From positions 113,531 through 177,530 of the forward strand of contig JAIVFH010000073.1 in the NCBI GenBank assembly GCA_025765595.1: a stretch of 64,000 nt of DNA. The letters run 5' to 3'. The position numbers and the translations under genes were made by a program. Under the pieces are notes generated by a model. The model had not been told where the DNA came from. It did not search any database and was given only the letters and a program-made list of their open reading frames with translations. The DNA comes from Obelidium mucronatum (taxonomy: Eukaryota > Chytridiomycota > Chytridiomycetes > Chytridiales > Chytriomycetaceae). This document shows, piece after piece, positions 21,466 to 36,499 of the stretch (positions within the stretch are counted from its first letter, which is position 1; each line of letters opens with the position of its first letter).

Positions 21466-23182
21466 TCACAAAATGCGAGTTTTGACAGTGTGGGCCAACA
21501 GGGCCAACTGGCTGACAATCTCAGTGGTGACATCATCCGTTGCAATATCAGCAATAATATATCCCAAGTTATCTTTGGTGTCAAGAATTTGTTTGCCGAC
21601 ATTGTATCCAGACAAAATGTAGTCAATTTCTTGAAGAACACCTCTCACATTTCTGTGAACATTAATAATACGTCTGGTACCAGCCTTGAGTGGCCAAGCA
21701 GAAATTGATGGGAAGTTGGCAGTTCCTACTGTGGATCCAAGTTTGATGTTGTTGACAACAGCAGTGGCAACTTCGGTACCAACACGCATTTCTCCCTCCA
21801 AAGTGAAGTCACCTGCATAATTAGATTCCATTCAGAACACGTTCGCAAAAGAGCACTGGCGTGCAAACAAACCAATGTTTGGGGTCATCAAGACGTTTTT
21901 CAGTCCCATCAATGGAGTCTTGAATTCAGCCTTCTTTCCGTTTGGTTGGTTGGGGAACACATCAAGAGCACAGCCACGAATCTGGCCAGACTTCACGGCT
22001 TCAGCCAAAGCATCAATATCAACCTGTGCGTTTTTTTTTGTTTGGAGTTAGAAAGACGGAAACAAGATGTGACAAAATCAGACATTCACATACAGCTTCG
22101 CCATAGCTAGCGTTAATCAAGTAAGAAGTCTTCTTCATCAATCCAAGCTCCCTCTTTCCAATCAACTTTACATTCTCTGGAGTGCTGGTGACATTCAAGG
22201 CAACGTAATCACTCTCCTTCAACAATTCATCAAGAGTCTTTCTTGAAGTCGCTCTACCAATAGGCATGACAGAGTTGGTGTCGTAAAAGACAACTTGCAG
22301 AGAAAGGGCTTCAGCCATAACACCCAATTGAGAACCAACTTGTCCGTATCCAACAATTCCAAGCGTCTTTCCACGGACTTCGGTGCATCCAGCTGAGATT
22401 TTGTTCCACTCTCCAGTGTGGATTTCCTTGGAACGGTCTCCAATTTGACGGGCAAGGAGGACAATGAAAGAAATTGTGATTTCGGCGACAGATCCTTGGT
22501 GTTGGAAGGGAGAAGTGAAAACTGGAATCTAAAAAAGGGAATACATGGGAAGAGATATGGCAACGATTAGCAACCCATCATTGCATACATATAGAGGGAG
22601 TTGGAATAGAATCAAGATTGTCATGTTGGGTGCCATCGATGTTGTCCTTCGTACGTCCGTTCTTTCTTTTTTTTTTTTGGGTTGGGGAGAAAGATAACGT
22701 ACACCCATGGATTGAGCAACTTCCAAATCGACGCAGTTTGCATTCTTTCCAAAGACACCAATGGCAAGCAGTCTGTGTCCAGACTTGAGAACTTCATCAG
22801 TGAGGTATTGCTCTTCGCGGTCGTCTCTGCAAAGAAAAGAAAAAAGGGAATGACGTCATTATCAGCTTATCTGTCAAAGACAGGTGAATCGAAACCAAAA
22901 AAGAAAAACAACCCCTCTCCTCAGCCATCGATACATACTTTAGAACAACGACATTGTATTCAGTAATCTTCTTGACAAGTTGGGCCTCGCTCAATGGTTC
23001 CAAACAGATATCAATCTTGTATGCAGTAATACCATGGAGTTTAGATTTACAACAGTCCATAGTATCCCTCCCCGTTAATGAATAGTTAAAACCTTGAATC
23101 CAGAGTTCTTGAAGATGTCCATGGCGGTAGGTGGAAGCGCATCAAGCACCAATAGTTTCACTTCTTTGGGTCCAGCAATCAT
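21466..23182 (-). CDS. D-3-phosphoglycerate dehydrogenase homologue lacking the catalytic triad
   Basis: Six exons (23182-23093, 23015-22939, 22826-22703, 22528-22094, 22023-21873, 21812-21466) give 407 residues: N-terminal substrate-binding half, Rossmann NAD domain and C-terminal ACT domain, as in serine-pathway PGDH (SerA/SER3). The NAD motif is intact (GIVGYGQVGSQLG). The ACT domain keeps the H.N pair (VHRNVRGVL). However, the three catalytic residues of the 2-hydroxyacid dehydrogenase family are all replaced: the Arg of N(A/T)SRG is Tyr (INASYGEAV), the Glu of the DVFP.EP motif is Gln (DVFPNQP), and the His of TPHIGG is Asn (TPNIGD). The frame is intact and the rest is well conserved, so it looks like a maintained pseudo-enzyme or an enzyme with changed chemistry rather than a pseudogene. 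Confidence 0.88.
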
Positions 23183-23262
23183 TTTTGGGGTTGGATTTTT
23201 ATTGAAAAACTGCCAAAAAAACAAAAAAAAATGCGAAACGTTTTTTTTTTCATCACTCTCCC

Positions 23263-26200
23263 TTACTCCTTCCCACCAAAGTACGGAAGAAACAATGGCT
23301 CCTTCTTCATTCCTTTGCTCCCTTCCACCACGTAATACACATGCATCAACAAGCCTGGATACTTTTGCACAAAGTACTGCAAAAACCCATCCGGCAAAGC
23401 CCCCATCACTCCCTTCAACTCAGCAGACAGTTCCTGGTAATGGTGCTTCTTGTTTCGAATCACTCGCAAGAGGTCTTGTACAGTTTTCGTGTCGTAGGAT
23501 CGGAAATTGCGTAAATCTTCCAAGATACGGCGGTCCAGTTTGGATGCCCATGTTTTCCCAACCGCCTTTTCGGCGCCACGTTCGAGTTGCTTGAGAATCG
23601 CCGATGGTGGATCGCGTTCTTCGCTTTCCAATCGATCCGACACTTCTTGAAGAAATGTCAGCTTTTGTGAGGCGGTCCAGAAATATGGATGGCATAGAAT
23701 TGTTTCAGTATCAGGTCTAATAATAATAATAAAAACATGTTAATTACAAATAAAATATATATAAAAAAGACCCTCTCCCTTCCTTTTTTAAAATATGTTA
23801 CCTTTTCTTTGGGTCTTTAAAAATCATCTTTTTGATCAAGTCTTTCGCTTCCACACCACCATCCAAAACCGCATCCAACCGATCCAACCGATGGTTTCCC
23901 CTCAAAATATTAATCTCACGTGTATACTTGTCTCCAAACGGATGAATCCCACCAGTCAGGTAATAGTAAAACACACATCCCGCCGAAAAAACATCAATAG
24001 ACTTGGTAATCCTCATTTGCTGAGAAGGCGCCAAAAGAACCCACTGCGAATGCTCACTTTCGCTTGAATTCATGTCTTCAGGTTTATGATTGATCATACA
24101 CTCTGGTGCTCGCCAACCAATCGTTCCTCCCGATGTGTGCATTGTATTGTGGAATGAAGATTGATCGTCTGCGAGACGCTTGCATAGACCAAAATCGGTG
24201 ATAAGGATGCGGGGATGCGAGTTGAGCTTTCCTTTCGATTCTCCAATCAATATGTTTTGGGGCTTGATATCACGATGCACCAACTTGAGTGAATGGAGGT
24301 ACTGGATACCGGATATGATTTGAGACAATACATTTCGTGGTTTTAAAGAGAGACGGAGTTGGTGCATTTCTGGATTGGTAGTGTTTTCAATCACATCCGC
24401 CAAAGACGCTGGACAAAGCTCAAGCGCAATGTACATGAATCTTTCCGTCGCTTCCTAAAATGACAAAATGAAACCAAAAATCAACACATATCCTCAAAAA
24501 CATACAAAAAAAAGGGAACCATTCCACCACCATACCTGATAAAAGTATCGAATCACATTCTGGTGTTGATCACTATCTCTTAAAATCTTGACTTCATGAT
24601 GCGCCACATCATAAAAGTCCAACAACAATCTCTTGATTGCGACAGGACGGCCCTCAAATGTTCCCTTGAAAACCATGGTTCCATGGGATCCGTGTCCAAG
24701 TATATGGTCCGACACAGTCATTGTCCTTAGTGTGGCACCTTCCTTCAAACTTCCCGAGGATGGCATGGGTTTGACTGTGGTGGCACCATTGATGATAGTG
24801 ACATCGCTCTCATTTCGATCAGGGATACCCAAATGAATTGGTGCCGATGGGGCCATCAATTGGTCCATATTGTCCTCCAAAAGCTCCTCGTCATCATCAT
24901 CATTACTCACAGAATCCGATAAAATCTCCAAACTTGTTTCTTTTGCTGCATTGGATTGCTGCTGCTGCTGCTGTTGTTGTTGCGACAATGTCGCCTTCTT
25001 TTTCTTGTTGGAAACCGCAGACTTGTGAACTTTTGAAACAGTAGCCGCAGATCCTGCCCCACCACCACCACCGCCACCACTAGTAGATCCTCCACCCTTG
25101 GATCCATTACTTCGCTTCTTCTTTTTCCCTTCCCCAACCGGAATTGCCGGCAACTCTTTTGCATCCGCCAGAATCTGATTCACAATATCAAACGGATTCA
25201 CCACAGGAAGTGCAGGAAGATCCGCTTCCACTCGATCTTCAATCTTACCCGAACCATCACCACCAACAAGTTCTTCATCGCCACCAACAACACCACCCCC
25301 AAGACCACTTGCCACACTGTTCAAAGGCACCACCATCGCTCCTCCTCCCGACGCAGCATCCACATGTTCAGGCAACAACGGCTTGGAAATCTCAACATCG
25401 CTAAACTTCTTAACGAGCCCCCGATACCGTCTCTCCAATTCTTGCGTCGTTACAGGCACCCCACCAATCTTCAATACGCCGAATCCAGTCGCTCCTGCGG
25501 CGGCATTGACAAAGCTAAACCATGCGTTTTCTCTTCTCGTGGAAGCCGCTGTAACCGCTTTTCCGCTGCCGCCCGCGATATTACTACTACTGCTACTACC
25601 ACTTCCAATGTAGTATCCAACACTTGTCAACAGGATGAGTGCCATAAATGTCATCAAGTAGACAAACGTTCGTTCGGTTCTGTCCGTGAAGCCAAGAAAT
25701 TGCTCTACAAAGCGCCATCCGCTGGTCACATGGAAGAAATCGTCCAGTTCAGGGGCTGTAGGAAGCGGGATGGGGTCAGATGTGATTACTGTAGAAGGGT
25801 TGTGGCGGTTGGGACGGGGAGACTTTTGTTGAGGTGGAGATGCAACAGTGTGAATGCCAACAAGGCATGATGGATAAGTAGGGTTGGTTGGGGTGCAAGG
25901 GATGGTGAGGGCTGTCGTGTCTGTGGCAGAGGACGCAGAGCTTGAGCTGCTTGTGTCTGGCACCCTGTTATTTTCAGCCTTTGGTGGGGTACTCTTTTTT
26001 TGTATGGCGGCAGGTGCATCAATAGTGTCTTTTTTCTGTTTTGATGCTAGAATTCCATTCGAGATTCCATTGAGTTTGGTGTTTTGTTGGGTCAACAAGT
26101 AGTAGCTGTTGTCGACAATTCCAACAAAGACATTGTTGTCGGTTTGCTGAAATGGGCCCGGTAACGTCTTTGCGGGCGCTGAAGCGGACGGGAAGATTTG

Positions 26201-27522
26201 TTCGACCTGGTGACCTTGAGAATCAACAGCGTTGACGCTGAAGGCGGCCAGGGCGGGACTATTGAAGTTGAGTTCCCATGCGTTCTCTATCGATGGATGG
26301 GATGGCATGGATGAATGAATGAAATTTTTGTGGCAGTCGATAGGGAATCACGCCTACGGCGTGTACAAGAAAGACGACTGAAACACACGCCTACGGCGTG
26401 TAAAGACATCCGGGTGTAAAGACATCCGGGTAAAGAAAGAAAACTGAAACACACGCCTGCGGCGTGTCAAGAAAGACGACTGAAACACACGCCTTCGGCG
26501 TGAAATAACACACGCCTACGGCGTGTAAAGAAAGACGACTGAAATACACGCCTACGGCGTGAAACAACACACGCCTACGGCGTAAAATAACACACGCCTA
26601 CGGCGTGTAAAAGTAGGCGTGTAAAAGAAACCGCCTTCGGCAATGGAAAAAAAAAAAAAAAAAAAAAAAAAAAGAAACCGCCTTCGGCGGTGGAAAAAAA
26701 AAAGAAACCGCCTTCGGCGGTGGAAAAAAAAAAACACAAACCATTCTTCAAATCATCCAAAATCACGACACCGTCTACATTAGCAGATATAGACAATTTT
26801 GAATGACGATTATTATTTCTCGTAGTAAAACTACTACTACTAGAAGCCCCTATAGCAGGATTTTGAATCGAATTGGGGGCCTGGCCCCAATTGGAAAGAA
26901 AGTCAGGGGAAGCAGCTGATTCATATTCACCAAAAGTAATGTTCCATTTAAGTTTCTGGGTATTCACATCACTCATCATGAGAATATATTCAGTGCGGGA
27001 GATGATGATTGGATTGGGCACGGACTTGCGCCAATCGTTGTTGTTGTTGTTGTTGTTGTTGTTCGAAAAGTCGTCGTCGGCGCCCAGCGCATGCACAATC
27101 TTTCCCGAGCGTGGATCGAGGGCCAGCAGGCGCGACACCTTGCGGGTCGAGTACGCAATGCCGCCGTCGGTCACGAATGCTTTGCCGTGCACAAACTGCT
27201 TCACGGACCACGGCAGCCGCGTAATGTCGCCCTGGGCAGTCAGCAGAAACAGGGCGCCGGCGCCCGCAGGCTCGGGCACGAGCACGCCGTCGGGGCCAAT
27301 CGCGGTGTTGTCGGCGCTAGAAGACGTCGACGACGCCAGCGGGCCCCAGTCGTCGCGCGTCGCCCACAGCGTGCGGCCTGTGCGGCGGCTGACGCCGTGC
27401 AGCGTGCCGTCCACCGTCGCAACAACAACGAGCTCGTCGGCCGCCGCACCGTCGTCGCCGTCCGCCTCCGCATCGCCCGCGCCCGCGCCCGCGCCGCCTC
27501 CCGCCGCTGCCGCCACCCGCAC

Positions 27523-27554
<32 letters not shown>

Positions 27555-27654
27555 TGCGCCCCGGAAGCAGGCCGCCGCCCGGCGTCGCCGCCGTCAGCCG
27601 CAGCAGGACGAGCACGCTGCCAAAGAGGAGAAGTCGGAGGTGCTCGAGTTTCAT
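23263..27654 (-). CDS. IRE1: IRE1: ER-stress sensor kinase/endoribonuclease
   Basis: Type I ER membrane protein that senses unfolded protein and splices the UPR transcription-factor mRNA. Four exons (27654-26742, 26286-24536, 24454-23802, 23716-23263) give about 1256 residues. Residues 1-23 are a signal peptide. The luminal beta-propeller has VVATVDGTLHGVSRRTGRTL and ISRTEYILMMSDVNTQKLKW. One transmembrane segment (TFVYLMTFMALILLTSVGYY) precedes a long Gly/Ser/Gln-rich linker. The kinase has a Gly-rich loop LGHGSHGTMVFKG, VAIKR lysine, HRDIKPQNILI catalytic loop and DFGLCKR. The C-terminal KEN RNase domain keeps DLLRVIRNKKHHYQEL, which contains the Arg-Asn-Lys-X-X-His catalytic stretch. The first exon is very GC-rich, and intron 1 (455 nt) is filled with palindromic repeats. 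Confidence 0.93.
26330..26740 (-). repeat. Palindromic CGCC-NNN-GGCG repeat array in IRE1 intron 1
   Basis: Eight or so copies of an inverted repeat of the form ACACGCC-TAC-GGCGTGT (loops TAC, TGC or TTC), separated by GTAAAGAAAGACGACTGAAAC-type spacers, then three copies of GAAACCGCCTTCGGCGGTGG separated by A-runs. The whole array lies inside the first intron of IRE1. On the sense (minus) strand the first three elements start within about 12 nt of the 5' splice site and read CCGCCGAAGGCGG. The loops vary while the stems are mostly kept. Confidence 0.85.
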
Positions 27655-27945
27655 GATTCAATTTTGCGTGATTTCCATTCGCCTTTTTTAATACGTGGAA
27701 CAACGTCGCTTCACGTTGATCTGCCAAGCTTCAACAAGCTTTTCAGTGTCTATTCTGTCTTTCAATCAAATCTCTTCACGCGCGTGAGTCATCATGAGTC
27801 GTTCCCGTCCCGCCCAGACTCGCCCATTGTGTGGAAAGTGGAAACTCTCAACCGGAAATTTGTCCATTGTCCAGCCAACGTCATTCCCTCTGTCAAACTC
27901 TCTCTCTCTCTCTGTGGAAAAATTGTATTGTTTCAAAATCACGAC

Positions 27946-32131
<4,186 letters not shown>

Positions 32132-32249
32132 AGAATGTGGGTTTTTTCAGTTTTTTTTTAATGATACCTTCCGATGCAACTTTCTGTATCTCTCGTCTTA
32201 TTCCAATGGATTACTGAATAATGCTTTTTATTTGATTGGTTAAATTGAA
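32132..32249. other. 3' flank of the cyclase gene
   Basis: Short A/T-rich stretch after the cyclase stop. It probably holds the polyadenylation region; nothing else seen. Confidence 0.35.
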
Positions 32250-32690
32250 ATGTGCCGTGCTATCAACTTTTCGATTTCCATAATTCCGCCTGTTCCTGTT
32301 GCTGTTTCAAACATTAGAAACCGGGAGAAAAAAATGAAAGAAACCAAGGCACGAGGAGAAAAGTATGTATACCCTGGCCCAGGCAGATTCCTTTCCTGTA
32401 AACTCGAAAGGCAGGAAAGACACAGATGCTATTGATATCGTCAATCCAAGTCTGAGGAGATAGTTCAATCATGTTGATATCGAGAGAAAGGAATTGAACA
32501 TTTGGATAGCGGCTAGAGAGTTCAGAATACCTGTTGTTGTTGTTGTTGTTTTTTTTTTTTTTTGTTTACGTTTGGATGACAATTTCACATGTGAAGTTTG
32601 TACTGACGGTGAATCAATCTCAGCATCCATGTACGAGCAAGTGAGCATGTCTTTTTTATCATGTGTTAAAAACAAAGGGAGGAATGTGTT
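32250..32690 (-). pseudogene. Degenerate thioredoxin-like copy A
   Basis: Reading the minus strand, an acceptor AACAACAG at about 32533 is followed by RYSELSSRYPNVQFLSLDIN and then SICVFPAFRVYRKGICLGQG. These align with the thioredoxin part of the gene at 33672-35714 (RYEALAEKYTNVSFLKVDVD and AMPTFMFFQNGQKIDE). The preceding block (about 32675-32570, SYMDAEIDSPSVQTSHVKL) aligns with the start of the thioredoxin fold, but the WCGPC active site is absent and no complete gene model can be built. Together with the copy at 33016-33528 it looks like the remains of a local thioredoxin-domain duplication. Confidence 0.5.
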
Positions 32691-33015
32691 TCACAAACCA
32701 AAAAGCAAACGACTGTCAAGGTCGGCTTGTTCACTTCGGCCTTGATCTATTTCCCAGATACAACAGATAACCCTTCAGCGACAAAAAACACAACTTTTAA
32801 AAAAGGTGGTTCCTTACGTCCTCAACTCTTGATTGCTCCAACGAGGTACGGATCATTGTGTGACTGTTTGTGTGTGTATTTGCTTGTTTGAAAGACAACG
32901 TGTTTTTTTCGAGATAAGAAAATTAAATGGAAATTAATGGAATGAGATAGTTTTCTTCCAAATTTTATTCTTATAGGGTATCATGATTTTAAACGTTCGT
33001 GTCAAGAATTGGCTT

Positions 33016-33528
33016 CTAAACGCGATAAAGTGTCTCCCATCGCTTCAACTCCAGAAATTCCAACAGCTGTTCCCAGATAAAAAAAAATATTATAATTTCA
33101 AGCTTATTGTAAGCAACGGAACATAAAAAAAACTCATTACCTTGACTGAATATTTCTCCGTACAAGTACAGACGAAACGTGGGCAGAATACAAATATCGC
33201 TTGCTTGCAAACCTCTCCAACTCTTTTCACAAATTGAATTGACATCCACAGTCAGAAATTCGACCGAGGGATACTTTGCTGCCAACTCTGTGAATCTGTC
33301 ATACGTCACGTTGAGTCATCCTTGCCAAAAGTAGATAAAGATAGTTTTTGCTTGCCGGTCATCAATCTCCGTGTCCAAGAAGGAAGACGTAAGCTTATCC
33401 TGGGAGTTTTCGAATAGTATTAAAGCCTGTATTGATCGATGGCTAGAACTCACGCAAAAGCAGACCACAGTGAAGATAGGCTTGGCAACACGTTTTCTGA
33501 CCTGCTTGTTTTTCAAAGCGTATGACAT
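33016..33528 (-). pseudogene. Degenerate thioredoxin-like copy B with in-frame TGA
   Basis: The minus strand reads ALILFENSQDKLTSSFLDTE, then KTIFIYFWQG, an in-frame TGA at about 33325, and straight on in the same frame YDRFTELAAKYPSVEFLTVD and CILPTFRLYLYGEIFSQ. After a probable intron (GTAATGAG...GGGAACAG) it ends LLEFLELKRWETLYRV and a TAG. It is clearly a thioredoxin fold, but the WCGPC motif reads W-Q-G-stop-L. Both cysteines are gone, so the stop does not replace a catalytic Cys. Decay is the simplest reading. It lies between copy A and the intact thioredoxin-UBX gene, all on one strand. Confidence 0.6.
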
Positions 33529-33671
33529 TATAAACGAAAGTAACTCTCGAGTGAAGCATCATAGAGGACTGACGCAACTTCATTAGGGCTGTGGAGATCA
33601 AGAGACGCGCGAATCATGTCTGGTTTACGTTATTTGTTTTTTGTATTTATTTTTTATTTCAAAGAAAAATG

Positions 33672-35714
33672 TCAAACAACAGCAAGGGCAGCTGAGGGTG
33701 CAAGTCCCAACTCTTTCAAAGTCTTGCTTTCATCGTCAAGAACTTTGCGTGGAAATGTGGTGGCCAGCTTGAACGATCCAGGAGCTGCTCCAGTCTGCTC
33801 GGAGACAAACGCATACACTGTCTTTAACGTGTCGCTGCTCTTGAATGTGTGGGTGATTGGTCCACCGCTTGGAATACGAAACTATTTTTTTTTTCAAAGT
33901 CGTTTTTAAGTTCCCAATCGGTTAAGAAGTAAACAGATCTTGGATACCTGAATTCTGGCTTCCGCGTATTCCTTTGGCCCAGCAGCAGAAGCTGCTGTAG
34001 CAGCAACTGGCGCCACGACGGCTGGTGACTGAAGCCCTTGTCTCTCGAGTTTTTCCTTTTCAATCTGGATGAATGTGATTAACAATAACAAAATCAATCA
34101 CCCCCCAAAAAAAATTAACTCACTCTTGCAGCACGGTCCCTCTTGTCCAATTCAATCTGAGCCTTGATTTTGGCTTTCGCGATTCTATCCTCTTCCTTTT
34201 CACGCTTCTTTGCATCTGCCGCCTTCTTTAATTCCATCTCTGCGAGCTTTTCCTTGATTTCCACCATTTCCTTGCCGGTCGTACGTCTCACTTTTTCTTT
34301 GGCCTTGTTCTCTTCAATTTCCTGCAGTCTCTTTTGTTCCTTCTTTTCAGCCATTTTGATCTTCAACTGTTCCAACTTGATCTTTTTCTCTTCTTCTGTG
34401 AGAGGTTTGATGACTTGCGTGCTTTCGCTAAAGTTTTGATGTTGTGTTTTGATGGCGTGGAACTCAGCAGCAGCAGCTTGAGAAAAACGAATGCACAATT
34501 ACTTTAGAACAAGGAAAAAAGAAGAGAAAGTCAAGGCAAGACAATATATGTTTTACCATCACGCAAGAGCCGACCGCAGTCATCGCATTTGAGGGAAGCC
34601 GCAGTAGCTTCTTCTTCAGGAATGGCATCGTCGTTGCCGCCAGCAACAGCAGCGGCTTCAGGTTCAGCAGTCTCAGTGGGTTTGGTTTCAGCTTGACCTG
34701 ATGAGATTTCTTCAGTTGTCAAGAAGGATTCATCGGGATTCGCAAATAGCCTATTCATGCATAAAAAACGGGATAAGAAAAGATTAAAAAAAAAAAGGAA
34801 CAAAAGAAAAGAACCAGTTACCAATCCATGGCAGGTTGAAGCCCAGCGTTGTTGGTCGCCTTCAACGCAGCAACAACACGCGTTTCTGCGAATCCCATTT
34901 CCACAAGCACTTTCTTGTCTGTTTGAGAAACAGTGGTCGTTGTAGGTGCCGAGGGTTTACTTGGTGGGGCTGGAGCGGATCCCGATGTTGTTGTCGTAGC
35001 AGGAGACTTTGGCGTTGAGTCTTTCCATGGGTTCACGTATGGAGTTCCAGCACTGCTGCTGCCGGTGCTACTACCCCCACCAAGAGTATGCCCACCAGTC
35101 GTGGGAATACTGCTGGAGCTGGGGGCTTTCATGTACACGAGGCTCTCAACGCGACCGATATCAGCACCCACAACTTTTTTTAAACATGAAAGTTAGTTAG
35201 TGAGGTAAAATAAACACTTTGCTTTGTTATTTACCTTCATCAATCTTTTGTCCATTCTGAAAGAACATGAACGTGGGCATAGCTCTCACTCCATACGTTC
35301 CAGAAATATCTCGATGATGGTCGACATCAACTTTGAGGAATGAGACGTTTGTGTACTTTTCTGCCAAAGCTTCATATCTGGGGGGGAGGGAGTCGTGTTA
35401 TTACAAACTCAGCGGCTGTGTAATAAAGAACACAAACCTCGGCGCTACCATTCGACAGGGACCACACCTGGTGTTGTTTAGAAAGATTGGTTCAAACTGG
35501 TTTTGGGCTTCGGGAAGGGGTTGGGGCTAGCTGAGAGGTTCAAGGTGCTTACCAAGTGGCAGTAAAGTCAACAACAGTCAACTTGGCAGAGTTGATGTAC
35601 TGGTTGAACTGAATGAACCAATGGCGAAAAGAAATCTGTTAGGTCATGTTTCATTTTCCTTATTGTTTCCCGTACCTCCTGCTCTGAACTGATCTCAATA
35701 ACAAGGCCGCCCAT
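33672..35714 (-). CDS. Thioredoxin-UBA-zinc finger-UBX fusion protein
   Basis: About nine exons, from the ATG at 35714 (exon 1 35714-35676, MGGLVIEISSEQE) to the TGA at 33674-33672. Order of domains: an N-terminal thioredoxin with an intact redox site (TVVDFTATWCGPCRMVAPR, site split by an intron) and cis-Pro loop (RAMPTFMFFQNG); a Ser/Thr/Pro linker; a UBA domain (LVEMGFAETRVVAALKATNN ... AMDWLFA); a C2H2-type finger (CDDCGRLL ... FHAIKTQH); a long charged coiled coil (KIKLEQLKIKMAEKKEQKR); and a C-terminal UBX domain (FRIPSGGPITHTFKSSDTLK). The UBA-finger-coil-UBX part matches SAKS1/UBXN1-type Cdc48/p97 adaptors that bind ubiquitin. The added thioredoxin suggests redox work on ubiquitylated clients or the proteasome. 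The neighbouring gene at 36500-38027 is the same protein without the thioredoxin. Confidence 0.88.
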
Positions 35715-36499
35715 TTTTTCGAAACTTTATTTTTACAAATACATCAGAAGGGTGTAGAAGAACTTGTAGGGTTTTATTTTAATCGTTGCAATCTCAACTT
35801 TTGGCGAGGATGTTCGTATGCTCGAAAGGCACGGGGAGGCTGCGTCACTACTTTCTCACACAGTGATCAAGTCAGCATTGTTATTAAAACCGGTACTCAT
35901 TACCTGAATCCAACAAAACGCGATCAAAGTCAACCGGTAGACTTTTATTCGCTTCATTCTTCAGAATGAGCACAACACTTGAGGACGGCAGAGGACCAGT
36001 GAGTCTGTAGTTGCCGTACAAAGGAATCTGGATTCAGACTTATCCTTCTTTCCCTGATCTCGTAAAAAAAAGGTGGGGGGCTTATGTATCACCCGTAATT
36101 GATTGGTAGTACTCGAATGTCGTGCTGATTGAAATTTAGGTCTCACAGCTTGTCGTAAGCACCAGAATACTATGCCATTCTTCACCTGCTGTTGCTTGAA
36201 ACCCATCTGCATGATATATTTATTTCGAAGAACAATATTTTTTGGAAAAGGTCCGTGCAACAGTATAATGTGATTTTGTGTGTTTTAATGTAATTTCAGG
36301 AATGAACAAGGACTATTTACAAATATTACAGCACTGAACATAATTAAAATTCAAGCTTATTCAAGAGTATTAAAAGGGAAAGTAATGACGTAAAAGGGCC
36401 ATTTATTGAAAGCGGTTGACCCCAACATATGTACAACAAAAAAGTGTAATGCAGCCAAGAGAGTACGCTTCACCAGAACTTCCCCATCCCAAAATAAAT
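35715..36499. other. Intergenic, no gene seen
   Basis: 785 bp between the two tandem UBX genes. It should hold the promoter of the thioredoxin-UBX gene (minus strand) and the 3' UTR of its paralogue. A 99-residue minus-strand frame (35961-36260) has no recognisable domain and I do not call it. No leftover thioredoxin coding sequence was noticed here. Confidence 0.45.

Noticed and set aside
26330..26740. CRISPR-like array of regularly repeated palindromes
   Set aside because: It lies inside an intron of a eukaryotic gene, spacers are themselves repeated rather than unique, and spacing is irregular.
33300..33340. Selenocysteine codon in the thioredoxin-like copy
   Set aside because: The TGA aligns with the Pro of WCGPC, both cysteines are already lost, and TGA is used as a normal stop elsewhere in the window.
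35961..36260. A 99-residue minus-strand frame between the two UBX genes
   Set aside because: No domain, no repeat of the thioredoxin sequence, and no splice or codon signature beyond chance.
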